Of a stretch of DNA of 64,000 nucleotides, positions 36,873 through 46,215 are shown one piece after another. The position numbers and the translations under genes are program-made. Numbering within the stretch: position 1 is the stretch's first letter; each line of letters starts with the position of its first letter. The stretch is from assembly GCA_937873665.1 (NCBI GenBank), contig CALMYW010000394.1, positions 372,001-436,000 on the forward strand. The letters run 5' to 3'. The notes below the pieces were generated by a model, which saw nothing but the letters and a program-made list of their open reading frames with translations, made no database searches and had not been told where the DNA came from. This stretch comes from an uncultured Sphingorhabdus sp. Lineage in GTDB: Bacteria > Pseudomonadota > Alphaproteobacteria > Sphingomonadales > Sphingomonadaceae.

Positions 36873-37058
36873 ATGCGTAATTTTGTGACTTCGTTCCTGC
36901 GTGACGACAGCGGCGCTTCGGCAGCTGAATATGCGCTCATCCTCGCGATCATCGGTGCCGGCATTGCCGTCGCTGCAATCGCTCTGGGCGGCGCAATCAG
37001 CGGTGCTCTGAACGACGCCAAGACCTGCATCAGCACCAATGGCAAAACCTGCAGCTAA
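36873..37058 (+). CDS. Flp-type type IVb pilin, copy 2
   Basis: This is a second 61-residue pilin differing from copy 1 at only three positions that I can see (Lys3 to Asn, one Val to Ile and one Gly to Ser). The prepilin cleavage site, the hydrophobic helix and the two C-terminal cysteines are the same. Its ribosome-binding site AAAGGGGTAATATC resembles that of copy 1 but lacks the structured leader. The pair arose by a recent tandem duplication or is kept alike by conversion. Confidence 0.94.
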   Translation: MRNFVTSFLRDDSGASAAEYALILAIIGAGIAVAAIALGGAISGALNDAKTCISTNGKTCS

Positions 37059-37089
37059 ATAAAGTTGCAATTTGAATGAAAAGTTACTC

Positions 37090-37110
37090 CCCGCCCGGTG
37101 CCCGGGCGGG
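37090..37110 (+). terminator. Hairpin after the second pilin gene
   Basis: CCCGCCCGG/CCGGGCGGG forms a nine-base-pair stem with a three-base loop, followed by AAGTTTC, a poor U tract. It lies between the pilins and cpaB, and would allow far more pilin mRNA than assembly-gene mRNA. Confidence 0.6.
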
Positions 37111-37171
37111 AAGTTTCAAGGGGCTCCTCAACAGGATGCCATAGGTAAAACAAATTCGGGTGGGGGGTCGC

Positions 37172-38119
37172 ATGGCGAACCGGAACTGGATCATAATTGC
37201 GATAGCGGCGATCATAGGGATCGTTGCCGTCATTCTTGCAAACAGTTATCTGACTGGCGTTGAAAACCAGCAGGAACGCAGCGCCGAAGAAAATCGCATG
37301 GTTCAGGTGGCTGTCGCCCGTGTTCCCATGGCTTATGGAACCACGCTGACTGCGGAAAACATCCGCATGGTCGCATGGCCCGCAACATCAGTGCCACCGG
37401 GCGCCTTCCAATCCACCAGAGCGCTTCTCGGGCAGGAGGCGCGCGTCGTGCTGCGCCCGATCGAGGCGGGTGAACCCATTCTTCCCGGCAAGGTTACCGG
37501 CCCAGGTGGCCGCGCGAGCATTTCCGCCCTGATCGACGAAGACATGCGCGCTGTTGCCGTCCGCATCAGCGATGTTTCAGGCGTCGCAGGGTTCGTCCTT
37601 CCCAACGATACCGTGGATGTGTTGCTGACCCGCACGCCGAAAACCGAAGCCGAAGGCCAAATCGATCCGATCACCGATGTGCTGCTGCAAAATGTGCGCG
37701 TCATCGCGATCGATCAGGGCGCCGATGAAAAGAACAACCAGCCCGTAGTCGGCAAGACCGCAACGCTGCTGGTCGATCAGCAGGGCGCGCAAAAACTGGC
37801 GCTTGCCTCGACCGTCGGCTCGCTCTCACTGGCACTCCGCAATGCCGCAAACCAGGACGTCTTCATGGCGCAGACGGTCGGCACACGCGATCTCGGTCAA
37901 GGCAGCGTCTCGCCCAGTTTTTACAATCAACCGCGCGGTAGCACCGCAACTGTAGCATCCAGCCCCTACCCAATCCCTGCCATGCAAGCAGCGGCAGTTG
38001 GGCAGGCGCGCAACGCAGCAGCGCCGGTTCGTCGCAAACCCGCCAATTCGGTCGAGGTAGAGATTGTGCGCGGTACGGCCAGTTCTTCCTACGATGTTTC
38101 GCGCCACAGGGGGTATTGA
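37172..38119 (+). CDS. cpaB: Pilus assembly protein CpaB/RcpC
   Basis: This 315-residue periplasmic protein with one N-terminal anchor (WIIIAIAAIIGIVAVILANS) and a SAF domain (VARVPMAYGTTLTAENIRMV) is typical of CpaB. The RcpC-like core has DEDMRAVAVRISDVSGVAGF and VLPNDTVDVLLTR. CpaB is thought to sit between secretin and inner-membrane platform. The start could be GTG at 37160 or ATG at 37172; I prefer the ATG, which directly precedes the membrane anchor. Confidence 0.93.
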   Translation: MANRNWIIIAIAAIIGIVAVILANSYLTGVENQQERSAEENRMVQVAVARVPMAYGTTLTAENIRMVAWPATSVPPGAFQSTRALLGQEARVVLRPIEAGEPILPGKVTGPGGRASISALIDEDMRAVAVRISDVSGVAGFVLPNDTVDVLLTRTPKTEAEGQIDPITDVLLQNVRVIAIDQGADEKNNQPVVGKTATLLVDQQGAQKLALASTVGSLSLALRNAANQDVFMAQTVGTRDLGQGSVSPSFYNQPRGSTATVASSPYPIPAMQAAAVGQARNAAAPVRRKPANSVEVEIVRGTASSSYDVSRHRGY

Positions 38120-38123
38120 GCGC

Positions 38124-39575
38124 ATGAAAAAGCTAAGCTTCATCTTTGGCACTGCTCTCGCACTGTCACTCTCCGCCGCCCCCGCCGCTTTGGCCCAGGG
38201 CTATCAGAGTTCCTCGGATGCCGGGCTGCACGCAGGCCAACTCGACGTTCCACTGAACAAGAGCCAGGTGCTGACGGTCGATCGGCCGTTCGGTAAGGCG
38301 ATGATTGGAAGCGAAGAGATCGCCGACATCATGCCAATCACCAATCGCTCGCTCTATGTTCTCGGCAAGAAAATGGGCACTACCAGCCTGACGGTCTATG
38401 ACAATGCAAACAATGTAATCTCGGTGGTCGATATTGCCGTTGGTCCGGACATCGTGTCTCTGCGCCGCCAACTTTCGGAACTGATCCCGGGCGAGCCCAT
38501 CGGTGCCAAGATTTCAAACAATTCAGTCATACTGACAGGCATTGTTTCAAATGGCCCGGCAATTGACCGCGCTGTCCAGCTCGCCAAAAGCTATGCCGGT
38601 GACAATGTAATCAACATGATGTCGGTCGGTGCCAGCCAGCAGGTGATGCTGGAGGTGCGCTTCTCCGAAATCTCGCGCCAGACAGGCAAGCAGATTGGTT
38701 TGAGCGGCTTTGGCTTCAGCGATGGTGGCACTTTTGGTGCGGCCATTGGCAACGGTGCCGGACTGGTTCCTGATCCGACATCAGGTAACGGTGTGCTGCG
38801 ACTCGATTCCATCACCGGTGCCTTTGGCGTGTTTCGCAAGGCGTTTGACGTTGCCGGGCTGAACATCGACGCTGTGCTTGATGCGCTGGAGCGCAAGGGT
38901 TTGGTGAAGACCCTCGCCAATCCGACATTGGTGGCGCTTTCAGGCGAAACCGCGTCCTTCCTGGCGGGCGGTGAATTTCCTGTTCCTGTGTCGCAAGGTA
39001 ACAGCGGTGGCGCAGGAGGAGGCGGCGGCAATAGCGGCAGCATAACCGTTGAGTTCAAACCCTTCGGCGTCAGCCTGGCCTTCACGCCCACGGTGCTTGC
39101 CGATGGCGTTATCAATCTGGCGGTTGAACCCGAAGTCAGTTCGATTGATCCCACCGCATCGATCACCGTTAACGGGCTAGTCATCCCCGGACTGCAAACG
39201 CGGCGCGCCAACACGGTGCTGGAACTCCGCGACGGGGAGAGCTTTGCCCTCGCCGGCCTCATCCGAAAGGATTTCCAGACGACGGTGCGGCAGGTTCCGC
39301 TTTTGGGTTCCATTCCCATCATCGGCTCGCTGTTCCGATCGTCGGGTTTCCAAAAGGGTGAGACCGAACTGGTTATCGTTGTGACTCCGCGTCTGGTCCA
39401 GCCGATCAAGGCTGGTGCACCAGTGGCGCTGCCAACCGATCGGGTACAGAACCCCAATGAACTCGACCTGTTCCTGATGGGACGCACCGACAAGGCAGTG
39501 GGCATCAATCCGCTTGATCCCAACGCACCGCCACCAGAGGCACCCAAGACGGAAGGCGCCGACTATGACTATTGA
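38124..39575 (+). CDS. cpaC: Type II/III secretion-like secretin CpaC/RcpA
   Basis: This 483-residue outer-membrane secretin of the Tad system has a signal peptide (MKKLSFIFGTALALSLSAAP, cleavage after LAQ) and an N-terminal BON/N0-like domain with VPLNKSQVLTVDRPFGKAMI. The secretin core contains VMLEVRFSEISRQTGKQIGL, LVKTLANPTLVALSGETASF and VPLLGSIPIIGSLFRSSGFQ. A Gly-rich segment (GGAGGGGGNSG) lies in the gate region. The last 11 bases overlap the next gene. Confidence 0.95.
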   Translation: MKKLSFIFGTALALSLSAAPAALAQGYQSSSDAGLHAGQLDVPLNKSQVLTVDRPFGKAMIGSEEIADIMPITNRSLYVLGKKMGTTSLTVYDNANNVISVVDIAVGPDIVSLRRQLSELIPGEPIGAKISNNSVILTGIVSNGPAIDRAVQLAKSYAGDNVINMMSVGASQQVMLEVRFSEISRQTGKQIGLSGFGFSDGGTFGAAIGNGAGLVPDPTSGNGVLRLDSITGAFGVFRKAFDVAGLNIDAVLDALERKGLVKTLANPTLVALSGETASFLAGGEFPVPVSQGNSGGAGGGGGNSGSITVEFKPFGVSLAFTPTVLADGVINLAVEPEVSSIDPTASITVNGLVIPGLQTRRANTVLELRDGESFALAGLIRKDFQTTVRQVPLLGSIPIIGSLFRSSGFQKGETELVIVVTPRLVQPIKAGAPVALPTDRVQNPNELDLFLMGRTDKAVGINPLDPNAPPPEAPKTEGADYDY

Positions 39576-39843
39576 TCGTAAAATGCTGTGCTCTGCGCTG
39601 GCTCTCGCGCTGCTTGCAGGCTGCACGCCGAATGATACCGGTATTGGCGATGCCGCGCGTGCCAATTATGCCGCGCAGATCGTGGAACCTGAGCCACAAT
39701 ATGCCGAAGCGATGACCGCTAGTGGCGACCAAGCGATGGCTGCTCAGGAACGGTATCGCAAAGGCGCTGTGAAACAACCGGTCGCGGAGAAGACAACCAG
39801 CGGAATTTCCAGTTCGGGTGGCAGCTCTTCAGGTGGCAATTAA
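39565..39843 (+). CDS. Small lipoprotein in the CpaD position
   Basis: This 92-residue predicted outer-membrane lipoprotein has the lipobox LALLAGC (Cys at 20 or so) after MTIDRKMLCSALALALLAGC. The mature part is short, without recognisable domain, and ends in a Ser/Gly tail (SSSGGSSSGGN). In many Tad clusters the gene after the secretin encodes CpaD, a larger lipoprotein of about 200 residues, so this could be a reduced CpaD or an RcpB-like pilotin for CpaC. It overlaps cpaC by 11 bases. Confidence 0.8.
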   Translation: MTIDRKMLCSALALALLAGCTPNDTGIGDAARANYAAQIVEPEPQYAEAMTASGDQAMAAQERYRKGAVKQPVAEKTTSGISSSGGSSSGGN

Positions 39844-39868
39844 GGCGTAAGACGTAAGGAGATGGAAG

Positions 39869-41479
39869 GTGATACGGTCGATAGGGAAGAGACTTTGGCG
39901 TGAAGAAAGCGGGGCTGTCGCCTCCGTTTACGCCTTGGCTTTACCTGCGTTGGTCGCGATCGGTGGCATAGCCTTTGATTATGCCCGACTGGCTGCCATG
40001 GACACAGAGCTGCAAAATGCAGCGGATCAGGCAGCCCTCGCCTCTGTAACGCAATTGGACGGAAAAGCCGGGGCATGCTCCCGTGCATCCGCCGCTGCGG
40101 TTTCGCATCTTGCCAACCGGACGGTATATTCCAATGTGGGCGGCACCCCGGACATTACGGTGACCGGTGAAGCGACGTGCGACGCAACCGGCAAGATCAA
40201 ATTCTGGCAAAACAAAGCAAAGACAACGGCGGCGACCACCGACGCCAATGCCCGTTTTGTTGAAGTTACGGTCAACGCCCGCACCGCGCGCTATGCGTTG
40301 ACCCCGATTGTCGGTGTTTTCAATTCTGGCGCAATCGATGCAACCGCTATGGCTGGACTGGGCTCCTCGGTGTGCAAAGTCCCGCCGATCATGATCTGCA
40401 GCCCGGATCCTTCTGTACCTTTCAATGCCGATGGCAGAGTCGGTCAAGGTGTTGTTGCGACCGGCCACAGCCCGGGCAGCGGCAGCACCAAAAACAATGC
40501 CAATCAAGGCGGAGATGCCGGGACAGGCAGCAACAATACTTGGGCTCCGGGCGACTTCGGATTCTTGCAGGTGAACGATCCCGACGCCAATAACCGCAAT
40601 GCAGCTCTGTTAAGGGCGCTCGCTTACGTGAATCCCCCGATTGATTGCGTCCAAATCGATGAAAACAGGGTAAGCACCGGAAATCCGCAAGGATTGTACG
40701 ACGCAATCAACACCAGATTCGGGATATACGATTTTAACAATAATGGCGGCGGGAATGTACTTGCGTCTTGTGAAGGCGGAAATTGCCCACCTGCTCCCAA
40801 TGTACGCATGGACTACGTGCGGCAGGGCAATGGAAACAACAGTTGCAAAATCAAGCGCGGTCAAGGCGGAAACGGGTTTAGCCTGCCGGACAGCGGTAGC
40901 GAGTTTAAACCAGCCAATCCGGGCGGGGCCTACAACCCGGTTACCGCACTACATTCCAATTCCAATGCCATCGCAGCCATGGGGCTTCCCCGAGATAATT
41001 GTCACTATACCAGCTTCAACACTGGCTCGACCACTCCGGGATTTTGCCCTGGTGGTAACGGGCGTTTCGGAAGTGGCGAGTGGGCGCGACAGGATTATTT
41101 CACCAAATATCATAACTCAAACCGCCCCACCAACTGGCAGTCAATCAGTCGCTACCAAACCTATTTGTGGGAACTTGCGGGAAACATGCCGACTGGAGGT
41201 GCGCCAACATGTGGCTTACCAGCCGGCGATGTCAATCGACGCATTCTGACGGTTGCAGTGGTCAGCAACTGCGCCAGTTTGAATGGTGCCTCACAACCTG
41301 TCGTAATCGACGAATGGGTTGATGTTTTCCTCGTGGAGCCAGCCAGCGATGACACTTTGCGCTGGAACGCCTTTAAAGACGCAATCTATATGGAAATCAT
41401 CGGCAAATCGACAGTTGCGGGTGCCGGTGTTTTTGGCAATCAGACGGTGCGCCGTGATGTGCCGTATCTGGTGGAATGA
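39869..41479 (+). CDS. TadG-like pilus assembly protein
   Basis: This 536-residue protein has an N-terminal Tad_N membrane segment: REESGAVASVYALALPALVA, then the conserved FDYARLAAMDTELQNAADQA, ALAS. The remaining about 400 residues are a large extracytoplasmic region rich in Gly, Asn and Cys (GGNVLASCEGGNCPPAP, NNSCKIKRGQGGNG), without the von Willebrand A motif that I would expect in classical TadG. The start is GTG at 39869 preceded by AAGGAGATGGAAG. It is followed three bases later by a TadE gene. Confidence 0.82.
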   Translation: MIRSIGKRLWREESGAVASVYALALPALVAIGGIAFDYARLAAMDTELQNAADQAALASVTQLDGKAGACSRASAAAVSHLANRTVYSNVGGTPDITVTGEATCDATGKIKFWQNKAKTTAATTDANARFVEVTVNARTARYALTPIVGVFNSGAIDATAMAGLGSSVCKVPPIMICSPDPSVPFNADGRVGQGVVATGHSPGSGSTKNNANQGGDAGTGSNNTWAPGDFGFLQVNDPDANNRNAALLRALAYVNPPIDCVQIDENRVSTGNPQGLYDAINTRFGIYDFNNNGGGNVLASCEGGNCPPAPNVRMDYVRQGNGNNSCKIKRGQGGNGFSLPDSGSEFKPANPGGAYNPVTALHSNSNAIAAMGLPRDNCHYTSFNTGSTTPGFCPGGNGRFGSGEWARQDYFTKYHNSNRPTNWQSISRYQTYLWELAGNMPTGGAPTCGLPAGDVNRRILTVAVVSNCASLNGASQPVVIDEWVDVFLVEPASDDTLRWNAFKDAIYMEIIGKSTVAGAGVFGNQTVRRDVPYLVE

Positions 41480-41482
41480 GCC

Positions 41483-41983
41483 ATGCGTTCGCTCTTTCTG
41501 ATCCGTACTGAAAATAGTGGCGCTGCAGCAGCCGAAATGGCGCTGCTCGTTCCGCTGCTTTCGATACTGATGTTCGGTTCATTCGAAATGGGCAATTTTT
41601 TCTGGAACGAACATAGGGTGGTCAAGGCCGTTCGTGATGGCGCACGCTTTGCCGGACGACAGCCGTTCGCCAAATTTGCTTGCGGCACCGCGACCCTTGC
41701 GGACACGGCTTTGGAAACCCAGATCAAAAACCTCACGCGCACTGGTACCGTCGATGGAACTGGAGCCGCGAAGGTTTATGGCTGGGCCAACACCCATGTT
41801 ACCGTCAGTGTGGATTGTCCTGCCACCGCTCTCAATACTGGCATCTATACTGGTTTGTCCAATGCGCCACGTGTAACCGTGTCAACCACGGTACCTTACA
41901 GATCTATCCTGCAAAATCTTGGCTTTAACACGACAGGTCTCAATTTGAGAGCGCAAGCACAAGCTGCGGTGATGGGACTATGA
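41483..41983 (+). CDS. tadE: TadE-like pseudopilin
   Basis: This 166-residue minor pilin-like protein has RTENSGAAAAEMALLVPLLS, which includes a prepilin peptidase-type site (Gly before A, Glu at +5) followed by the hydrophobic helix. The TadE-family segment FEMGNFFWNEHRVVKAVRDG with ARFAG comes next. The C-terminal globular part has two Cys (FACGT, VDCPA). Its stop overlaps the next gene (ATGA). Confidence 0.88.
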   Translation: MRSLFLIRTENSGAAAAEMALLVPLLSILMFGSFEMGNFFWNEHRVVKAVRDGARFAGRQPFAKFACGTATLADTALETQIKNLTRTGTVDGTGAAKVYGWANTHVTVSVDCPATALNTGIYTGLSNAPRVTVSTTVPYRSILQNLGFNTTGLNLRAQAQAAVMGL

Positions 41984-42642
41984 AGTTGCTCTCGCGCCTC
42001 GCCCATGATGAAACCGGTGGCCCCGCAGCCGAGTTTGCGCTGGTCTTGCCGGTTGCTTTGCTTTTTCTCGCCGGCATCATTGATGTCGGGCGCTATATGT
42101 GGGAAACTAACCGTGCAGAAAAAGCAACGCAAATGGGTGCTCGTTTCGCCATCGCGACCGATTTCGTTCCTGGCGGCACCTCTGAAAACGGGCTCTACAA
42201 ATACAGTTTTGCGGTTTCGAGCGGAATAACTCAAGGCATACCCGTTTCCGCATCGGATTTTCCAGGAGTTAGGTGCGATAGCAATGGTACTGCGGTTACG
42301 TGTACTTGCAAAGGAACATGCGCTTTCGATGTGACTGGCGATAATGCCGTATTCTCACGAATTGTTGCTCGAATGCAGGCGTTCAAATCCGATATTGGAC
42401 CAGCCAACGTCGTATTGAACTATGACCATTCTAATCTTGGCTTTTCAGGTGATCCGGCTGGCGCAGATGTTGCTCCAATAGTAACGGTAGGGTTGCGAAA
42501 TATGAATTTCGTTCCATTAACGACGATGCTGTTTGGCGGCGCTACGACAATGGCGGGCGCTTCTACTTCCAACAATTCCCCACTTGGTCATCTAACTTAT
42601 TCGCTGACCATGGAAGATGGCCAAGGCACCTATTCGAATTAG
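41980..42642 (+). CDS. TadE/TadF-like pseudopilin
   Basis: This 220-residue second minor pilin-like protein starts with DETGGPAAEFALVLPVALLF, a TadE/F signature with a likely cleavage after Gly. It continues with DVGRYMWETNRAEKATQMGA and RFAIATDF. Cysteines cluster in VRCDSNGTAVTCTCKGTCAF. It pairs with the upstream TadE gene by an ATGA overlap and probably forms a tip or priming complex with it. Confidence 0.87.
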   Translation: MKLLSRLAHDETGGPAAEFALVLPVALLFLAGIIDVGRYMWETNRAEKATQMGARFAIATDFVPGGTSENGLYKYSFAVSSGITQGIPVSASDFPGVRCDSNGTAVTCTCKGTCAFDVTGDNAVFSRIVARMQAFKSDIGPANVVLNYDHSNLGFSGDPAGADVAPIVTVGLRNMNFVPLTTMLFGGATTMAGASTSNNSPLGHLTYSLTMEDGQGTYSN

Positions 42643-42655
42643 GATGGAAATTTAG

Positions 42656-43849
42656 ATGGGCGTTTCTGAATATATAACTTTCACTTCGGAGGATTGGGTT
42701 TTGGACCTGAAATCGCGTTCTGTTTTGCTGGTCCTTTCCGAAGCCGAAATGACGAGTGCCCAATTTGACGATGTGGCAATCGGGCAAGCTCAGGTCCTGC
42801 TCGCAACAATGGCACCCGACGCACGCGTCGACGAAGCCCAGTTGGATGCCGCAACAATATTGATCCTCGAAATCCGCCCGGATATGCCCAAATCGCTCGA
42901 TCGGTTGAAGAAAATCAGGGCCTCACATCCCGACCTTCCGATTATCGCCGCGATCCGCGATTCAAATCTGACTCTGGTCCGTATGCTGCTGAAGCAGGGT
43001 GTGCGCGACGTCGTCGCATTGCCTTTGGCACAATCGGAACTGGCATCGATCATCGCCGAAATCTGCGCAGAACTCGATGCCAGCCGCGCTGCTGAAGTAC
43101 AGCAAGGGCAGCTGATTTCAGTGCTCAAAAGCATTGGCGGCGTGGGTGCCACGACCGTTGCCACACACCTTGCCGGCGAACTGGCGCAGAGCAATCGTGG
43201 CAAAGGTGTGTGCCTGATCGACCTTGATCTGCAATTTGGCGACGCGGGTGCTTATCTTGGGCTTTCGTCCCAACTTTCAATTGCCGATCTGATTGCAGCG
43301 GGAGCCCGTATCGATCGCGAACTGCTCCGTTCGGTCGTGTCGAAAAGCGACAATGGCCTGCACGTCATCCCGGCCCCCATCGATATCATGCCGCTGGAAG
43401 CTGCCAATTCGGAACAGATGCTTCGCATCATCGAACTGGCACGTGAGGAATATGATCATGTAATCCTCGACCTGCCGTCCAACTGGACGAACTGGACTTT
43501 GTCGCTCGTCGCATTGTCGGACGTTGTATTTTTGGTGGCCGAATTGTCTGTGGCCAGCCTGCGCCAGGCAAAGCGCCAGCTGCAATTGCTCGCCAATCAG
43601 GATATCAACCACGACAATATCCACGTCATCGCCAACCGGGTAGAAAAGCGGATGTTCCGCACGATAAATCTCGATGACGCCTCACACGCGCTCGGGCATC
43701 CGATAGAATATAGCATCCACAATGATTATCCGCTGGTTCGTGCCGCACATGATCAGGGTGTGTTGATCAATGCCATCCGGGCACGCAGCAAAATCGGCGC
43801 AGATATTGCCGCGATGCTGCCACTGCTCACGAAAGAAACGGACGCCTGA
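42656..43849 (+). CDS. cpaE: Pilus localisation ATPase CpaE/TadZ
   Basis: This 397-residue protein has an atypical receiver-like N-terminal domain (ILILEIRPDMPKSLDRLKKI) and a MinD/ParA-type ATPase domain with the deviant Walker A SIGGVGATTVATHLAGELAQ. The signature KGVCLIDLDLQFGDAGAYLG and the later DHVILDLPSNW (Walker B) are present. CpaE/TadZ localises the Tad machine at the pole. It sits between the minor pilins and cpaF, with two bases to cpaF. Confidence 0.94.
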   Translation: MGVSEYITFTSEDWVLDLKSRSVLLVLSEAEMTSAQFDDVAIGQAQVLLATMAPDARVDEAQLDAATILILEIRPDMPKSLDRLKKIRASHPDLPIIAAIRDSNLTLVRMLLKQGVRDVVALPLAQSELASIIAEICAELDASRAAEVQQGQLISVLKSIGGVGATTVATHLAGELAQSNRGKGVCLIDLDLQFGDAGAYLGLSSQLSIADLIAAGARIDRELLRSVVSKSDNGLHVIPAPIDIMPLEAANSEQMLRIIELAREEYDHVILDLPSNWTNWTLSLVALSDVVFLVAELSVASLRQAKRQLQLLANQDINHDNIHVIANRVEKRMFRTINLDDASHALGHPIEYSIHNDYPLVRAAHDQGVLINAIRARSKIGADIAAMLPLLTKETDA

Positions 43850-43851
43850 CG

Positions 43852-45213
43852 ATGTGGCAGATAAAGAAAGCCGACGTTCTGGATACGAACTCTGCCGCGA
43901 ATGAAAGCGCGAAAAAGGCTCTGGAACGTCATGCAGCAGACACGGACTATATCGATCTTAAGGTTGAGCTGCATCGTCGGCTGATCGATCTGATCAATCT
44001 GTCCGCGCTGGAAACGATGACCAGGCCGCAGATCGAAACCGAGATCGGCGAACTGGTACACGAACAGCTTGCCCAGCAAAAACATGCACTCAACCATGAG
44101 GAACGCAAACAGCTCGTCGCCGACATTCTTGACGAGCTTCTCGGCCTGGGCCCCCTAGAGCCCCTTTTGCAAGACAACAGCATTACCGACATATTGGTGA
44201 ACGGCCCTGAGGTCGTGTTCGTTGAACGCAAGGGTGTGCTTGAACGTGTCGAGACGCGCTTCAAGGATGACAAGCATCTGCTGCGCATCATCCAGAAAAT
44301 CGTCAGCGCGGTTGGTCGCCGCGTCGATGAATCGTCGCCCTTTGTCGACGCCCGTTTGCCCGATGGCTCACGCGTCAACGCGATTGTTCCGCCACTGGCG
44401 GTCGATGGCTCGCTGCTCTCAATCCGTAAATTTGCCAAAATCCCTATCAATATGGAAAAGCTCAGCGAGTTGGGCAGTGTTCCCACGCCAATCGCCGAGG
44501 TGTTGAAAGGTGTGGTTCGCGCGCGGCGCAATGTGCTGATTTCGGGTGGCACCGGCTCGGGTAAAACAACGTTGCTCAACGCGATGTCTGCCTTCATCGA
44601 TGAACGCGAACGCATTGTCACCATTGAAGATTCTGCGGAACTTCAACTGCAGCAAAGCCATGTAGCGCGGCTCGAAACCCGCCCGCCCAATATCGAAGGC
44701 AAAGGCGAAGTTACGCAGCGCGACCTGGTGAAAAACGCCCTGCGTATGCGCCCCGATCGTATCATCGTCGGCGAAGTCCGCGCCGGGGAGGCGTTCGACA
44801 TGTTGCAGGCAATGAATACCGGCCATGATGGATCAATGACCACCGTTCACGCCAACACGCCGCGCGACGCGCTTTCGCGTATCGAGCAGATGATCGGGAT
44901 GAGCGGTATCGATATTTCGCCGCGTTCAGCACGTGCACAGATCGCTTCGGCGCTTAACGTCGTTGTCCAGATTGGGCGCTTGTCGGACGGTCGTCGCCGC
45001 CTTTTGAGCCTGTCCGAAATTGTCGGCATGGAAGGTGAAACCATTACCATGCAGGAAATCTTCCGTTTCCGTATGCAAGGTCGGGACGAAAACAATATGG
45101 TCATAGGCCACTTCGAAGCAACGGGTATCCGCCCGAAACTGCTCGAAGATCTTGCCGCGCATGGTGTCTCGCTCAACTCGGATCTGTTCCGCCCAGACAA
45201 GAGGATCGAATAA
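43852..45213 (+). CDS. cpaF: Tad pilus assembly ATPase CpaF/TadA
   Basis: This 453-residue type II/IV secretion ATPase powers Flp pilus extension and, in other bacteria, retraction. It shows [20 protein letters not shown] in the N-terminal domain, Walker [20 protein letters not shown] and the Asp box [12 protein letters not shown]. Walker B with the His box reads [20 protein letters not shown] and [20 protein letters not shown]. The stop TAA shares bases with the tadB start (TAATG). Confidence 0.96.
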   Translation: MWQIKKADVLDTNSAANESAKKALERHAADTDYIDLKVELHRRLIDLINLSALETMTRPQIETEIGELVHEQLAQQKHALNHEERKQLVADILDELLGLGPLEPLLQDNSITDILVNGPEVVFVERKGVLERVETRFKDDKHLLRIIQKIVSAVGRRVDESSPFVDARLPDGSRVNAIVPPLAVDGSLLSIRKFAKIPINMEKLSELGSVPTPIAEVLKGVVRARRNVLISGGTGSGKTTLLNAMSAFIDERERIVTIEDSAELQLQQSHVARLETRPPNIEGKGEVTQRDLVKNALRMRPDRIIVGEVRAGEAFDMLQAMNTGHDGSMTTVHANTPRDALSRIEQMIGMSGIDISPRSARAQIASALNVVVQIGRLSDGRRRLLSLSEIVGMEGETITMQEIFRFRMQGRDENNMVIGHFEATGIRPKLLEDLAAHGVSLNSDLFRPDKRIE

Positions 45214-46214
45214 TGGATCCCGTTGTCCTTCGGGTATTGGCGTTGATCGTCATTTTCGCGTCCGTTTTCCTGGTTTCGGAACGGGTGATTGCGACCCTCC
45301 GGCAGCGGCAAAGGGGCTCGCGCGCGATTAACAAACGCCTGAAAATGATCGAAGGTGGGCTGGATCGCGAAATCGTCACATCACGCCTCCGCAAATCTGC
45401 ACCGGGCAGCTTTAGCGATATGTCCGGCATAATCGGCACAATTGGTCGCTCGATCGAACGCGCTGTCGTTGCATCAGGCGTGCCCTTTCCACCGCACCAG
45501 ATCATGCTGGGCATGGCAATCGCATCAACGACGGTGGCTGGGCTTATACTTCTGAGTGCTGGCATCGCAGGCTTTGCCATCGGACTCGGCGTTATCCAGC
45601 TTTCCATCGCATTGGGGCTATGTTTTGGTGGCGCCATTCCGATGATGATTCTTTCGCATCTGGCTTCAAAACGGCGCAAAAGGATGCAAGAACAGTTTCC
45701 CGTAGCCCTTGATATCTTTGTGCGTGGCCTGCGATCCGGGCACCCGATTGCATCGGCATTAGACCTTTTGACCAAAGAAATGGAAGACCCACTGGGCACC
45801 GAATTCGGTCTTGTGGTCGACGAAGTATCCTACGGTGCTGACATGCGTGATGCCTTGCAGAATATGGCTGATCGTTGGGGAATCGACGATATCCAGATGT
45901 TCGTGGTTTCGCTGTCCGTGCAGAATGAAACCGGTGGTAATTTGGCCGAAATCCTCGCCAATCTGTCGGCCGTCATCCGTGATCGTCACACTATGTACAT
46001 GAAGGTGCGTGCGCTAAGTTCGGAAGGTCGGATGACGGCGCTGATTCTTACTGCCCTGCCCATCATGACGTTTAGCGGACTGTTTCTGATAAACCCGTCC
46101 TTCTACATCGACGTGGCACAGGATCCGATTTTTCCGATTGGCTTCATCGGGCTGATCGTTCTCTACATCATCGGCTTCATATCCATACGCCGACTGATTG
46201 ATCTTAAGGTTTGA
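45213..46214 (+). CDS. tadB: Tad inner-membrane platform protein TadB
   Basis: This 333-residue T2SS-F domain protein has an N-terminal helix, two central helices and a C-terminal pair. The cytoplasmic segment FPVALDIFVRGLRSGHPIAS with ALDLLTKEMEDPLGTEFGLV is typical of TadB, as is SLSVQNETGGNLAEILANLS. Together with TadC it forms the membrane platform on which CpaF acts. It overlaps cpaF (TAATG). Confidence 0.94.
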   Translation: MDPVVLRVLALIVIFASVFLVSERVIATLRQRQRGSRAINKRLKMIEGGLDREIVTSRLRKSAPGSFSDMSGIIGTIGRSIERAVVASGVPFPPHQIMLGMAIASTTVAGLILLSAGIAGFAIGLGVIQLSIALGLCFGGAIPMMILSHLASKRRKRMQEQFPVALDIFVRGLRSGHPIASALDLLTKEMEDPLGTEFGLVVDEVSYGADMRDALQNMADRWGIDDIQMFVVSLSVQNETGGNLAEILANLSAVIRDRHTMYMKVRALSSEGRMTALILTALPIMTFSGLFLINPSFYIDVAQDPIFPIGFIGLIVLYIIGFISIRRLIDLKV

Positions 46215-46215
46215 A

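Noticed and set aside
38591..39547. 318-codon frame antisense to cpaC
   Set aside because: It is low-complexity and Ser/Pro-rich, and lies fully inside a recognised secretin gene.
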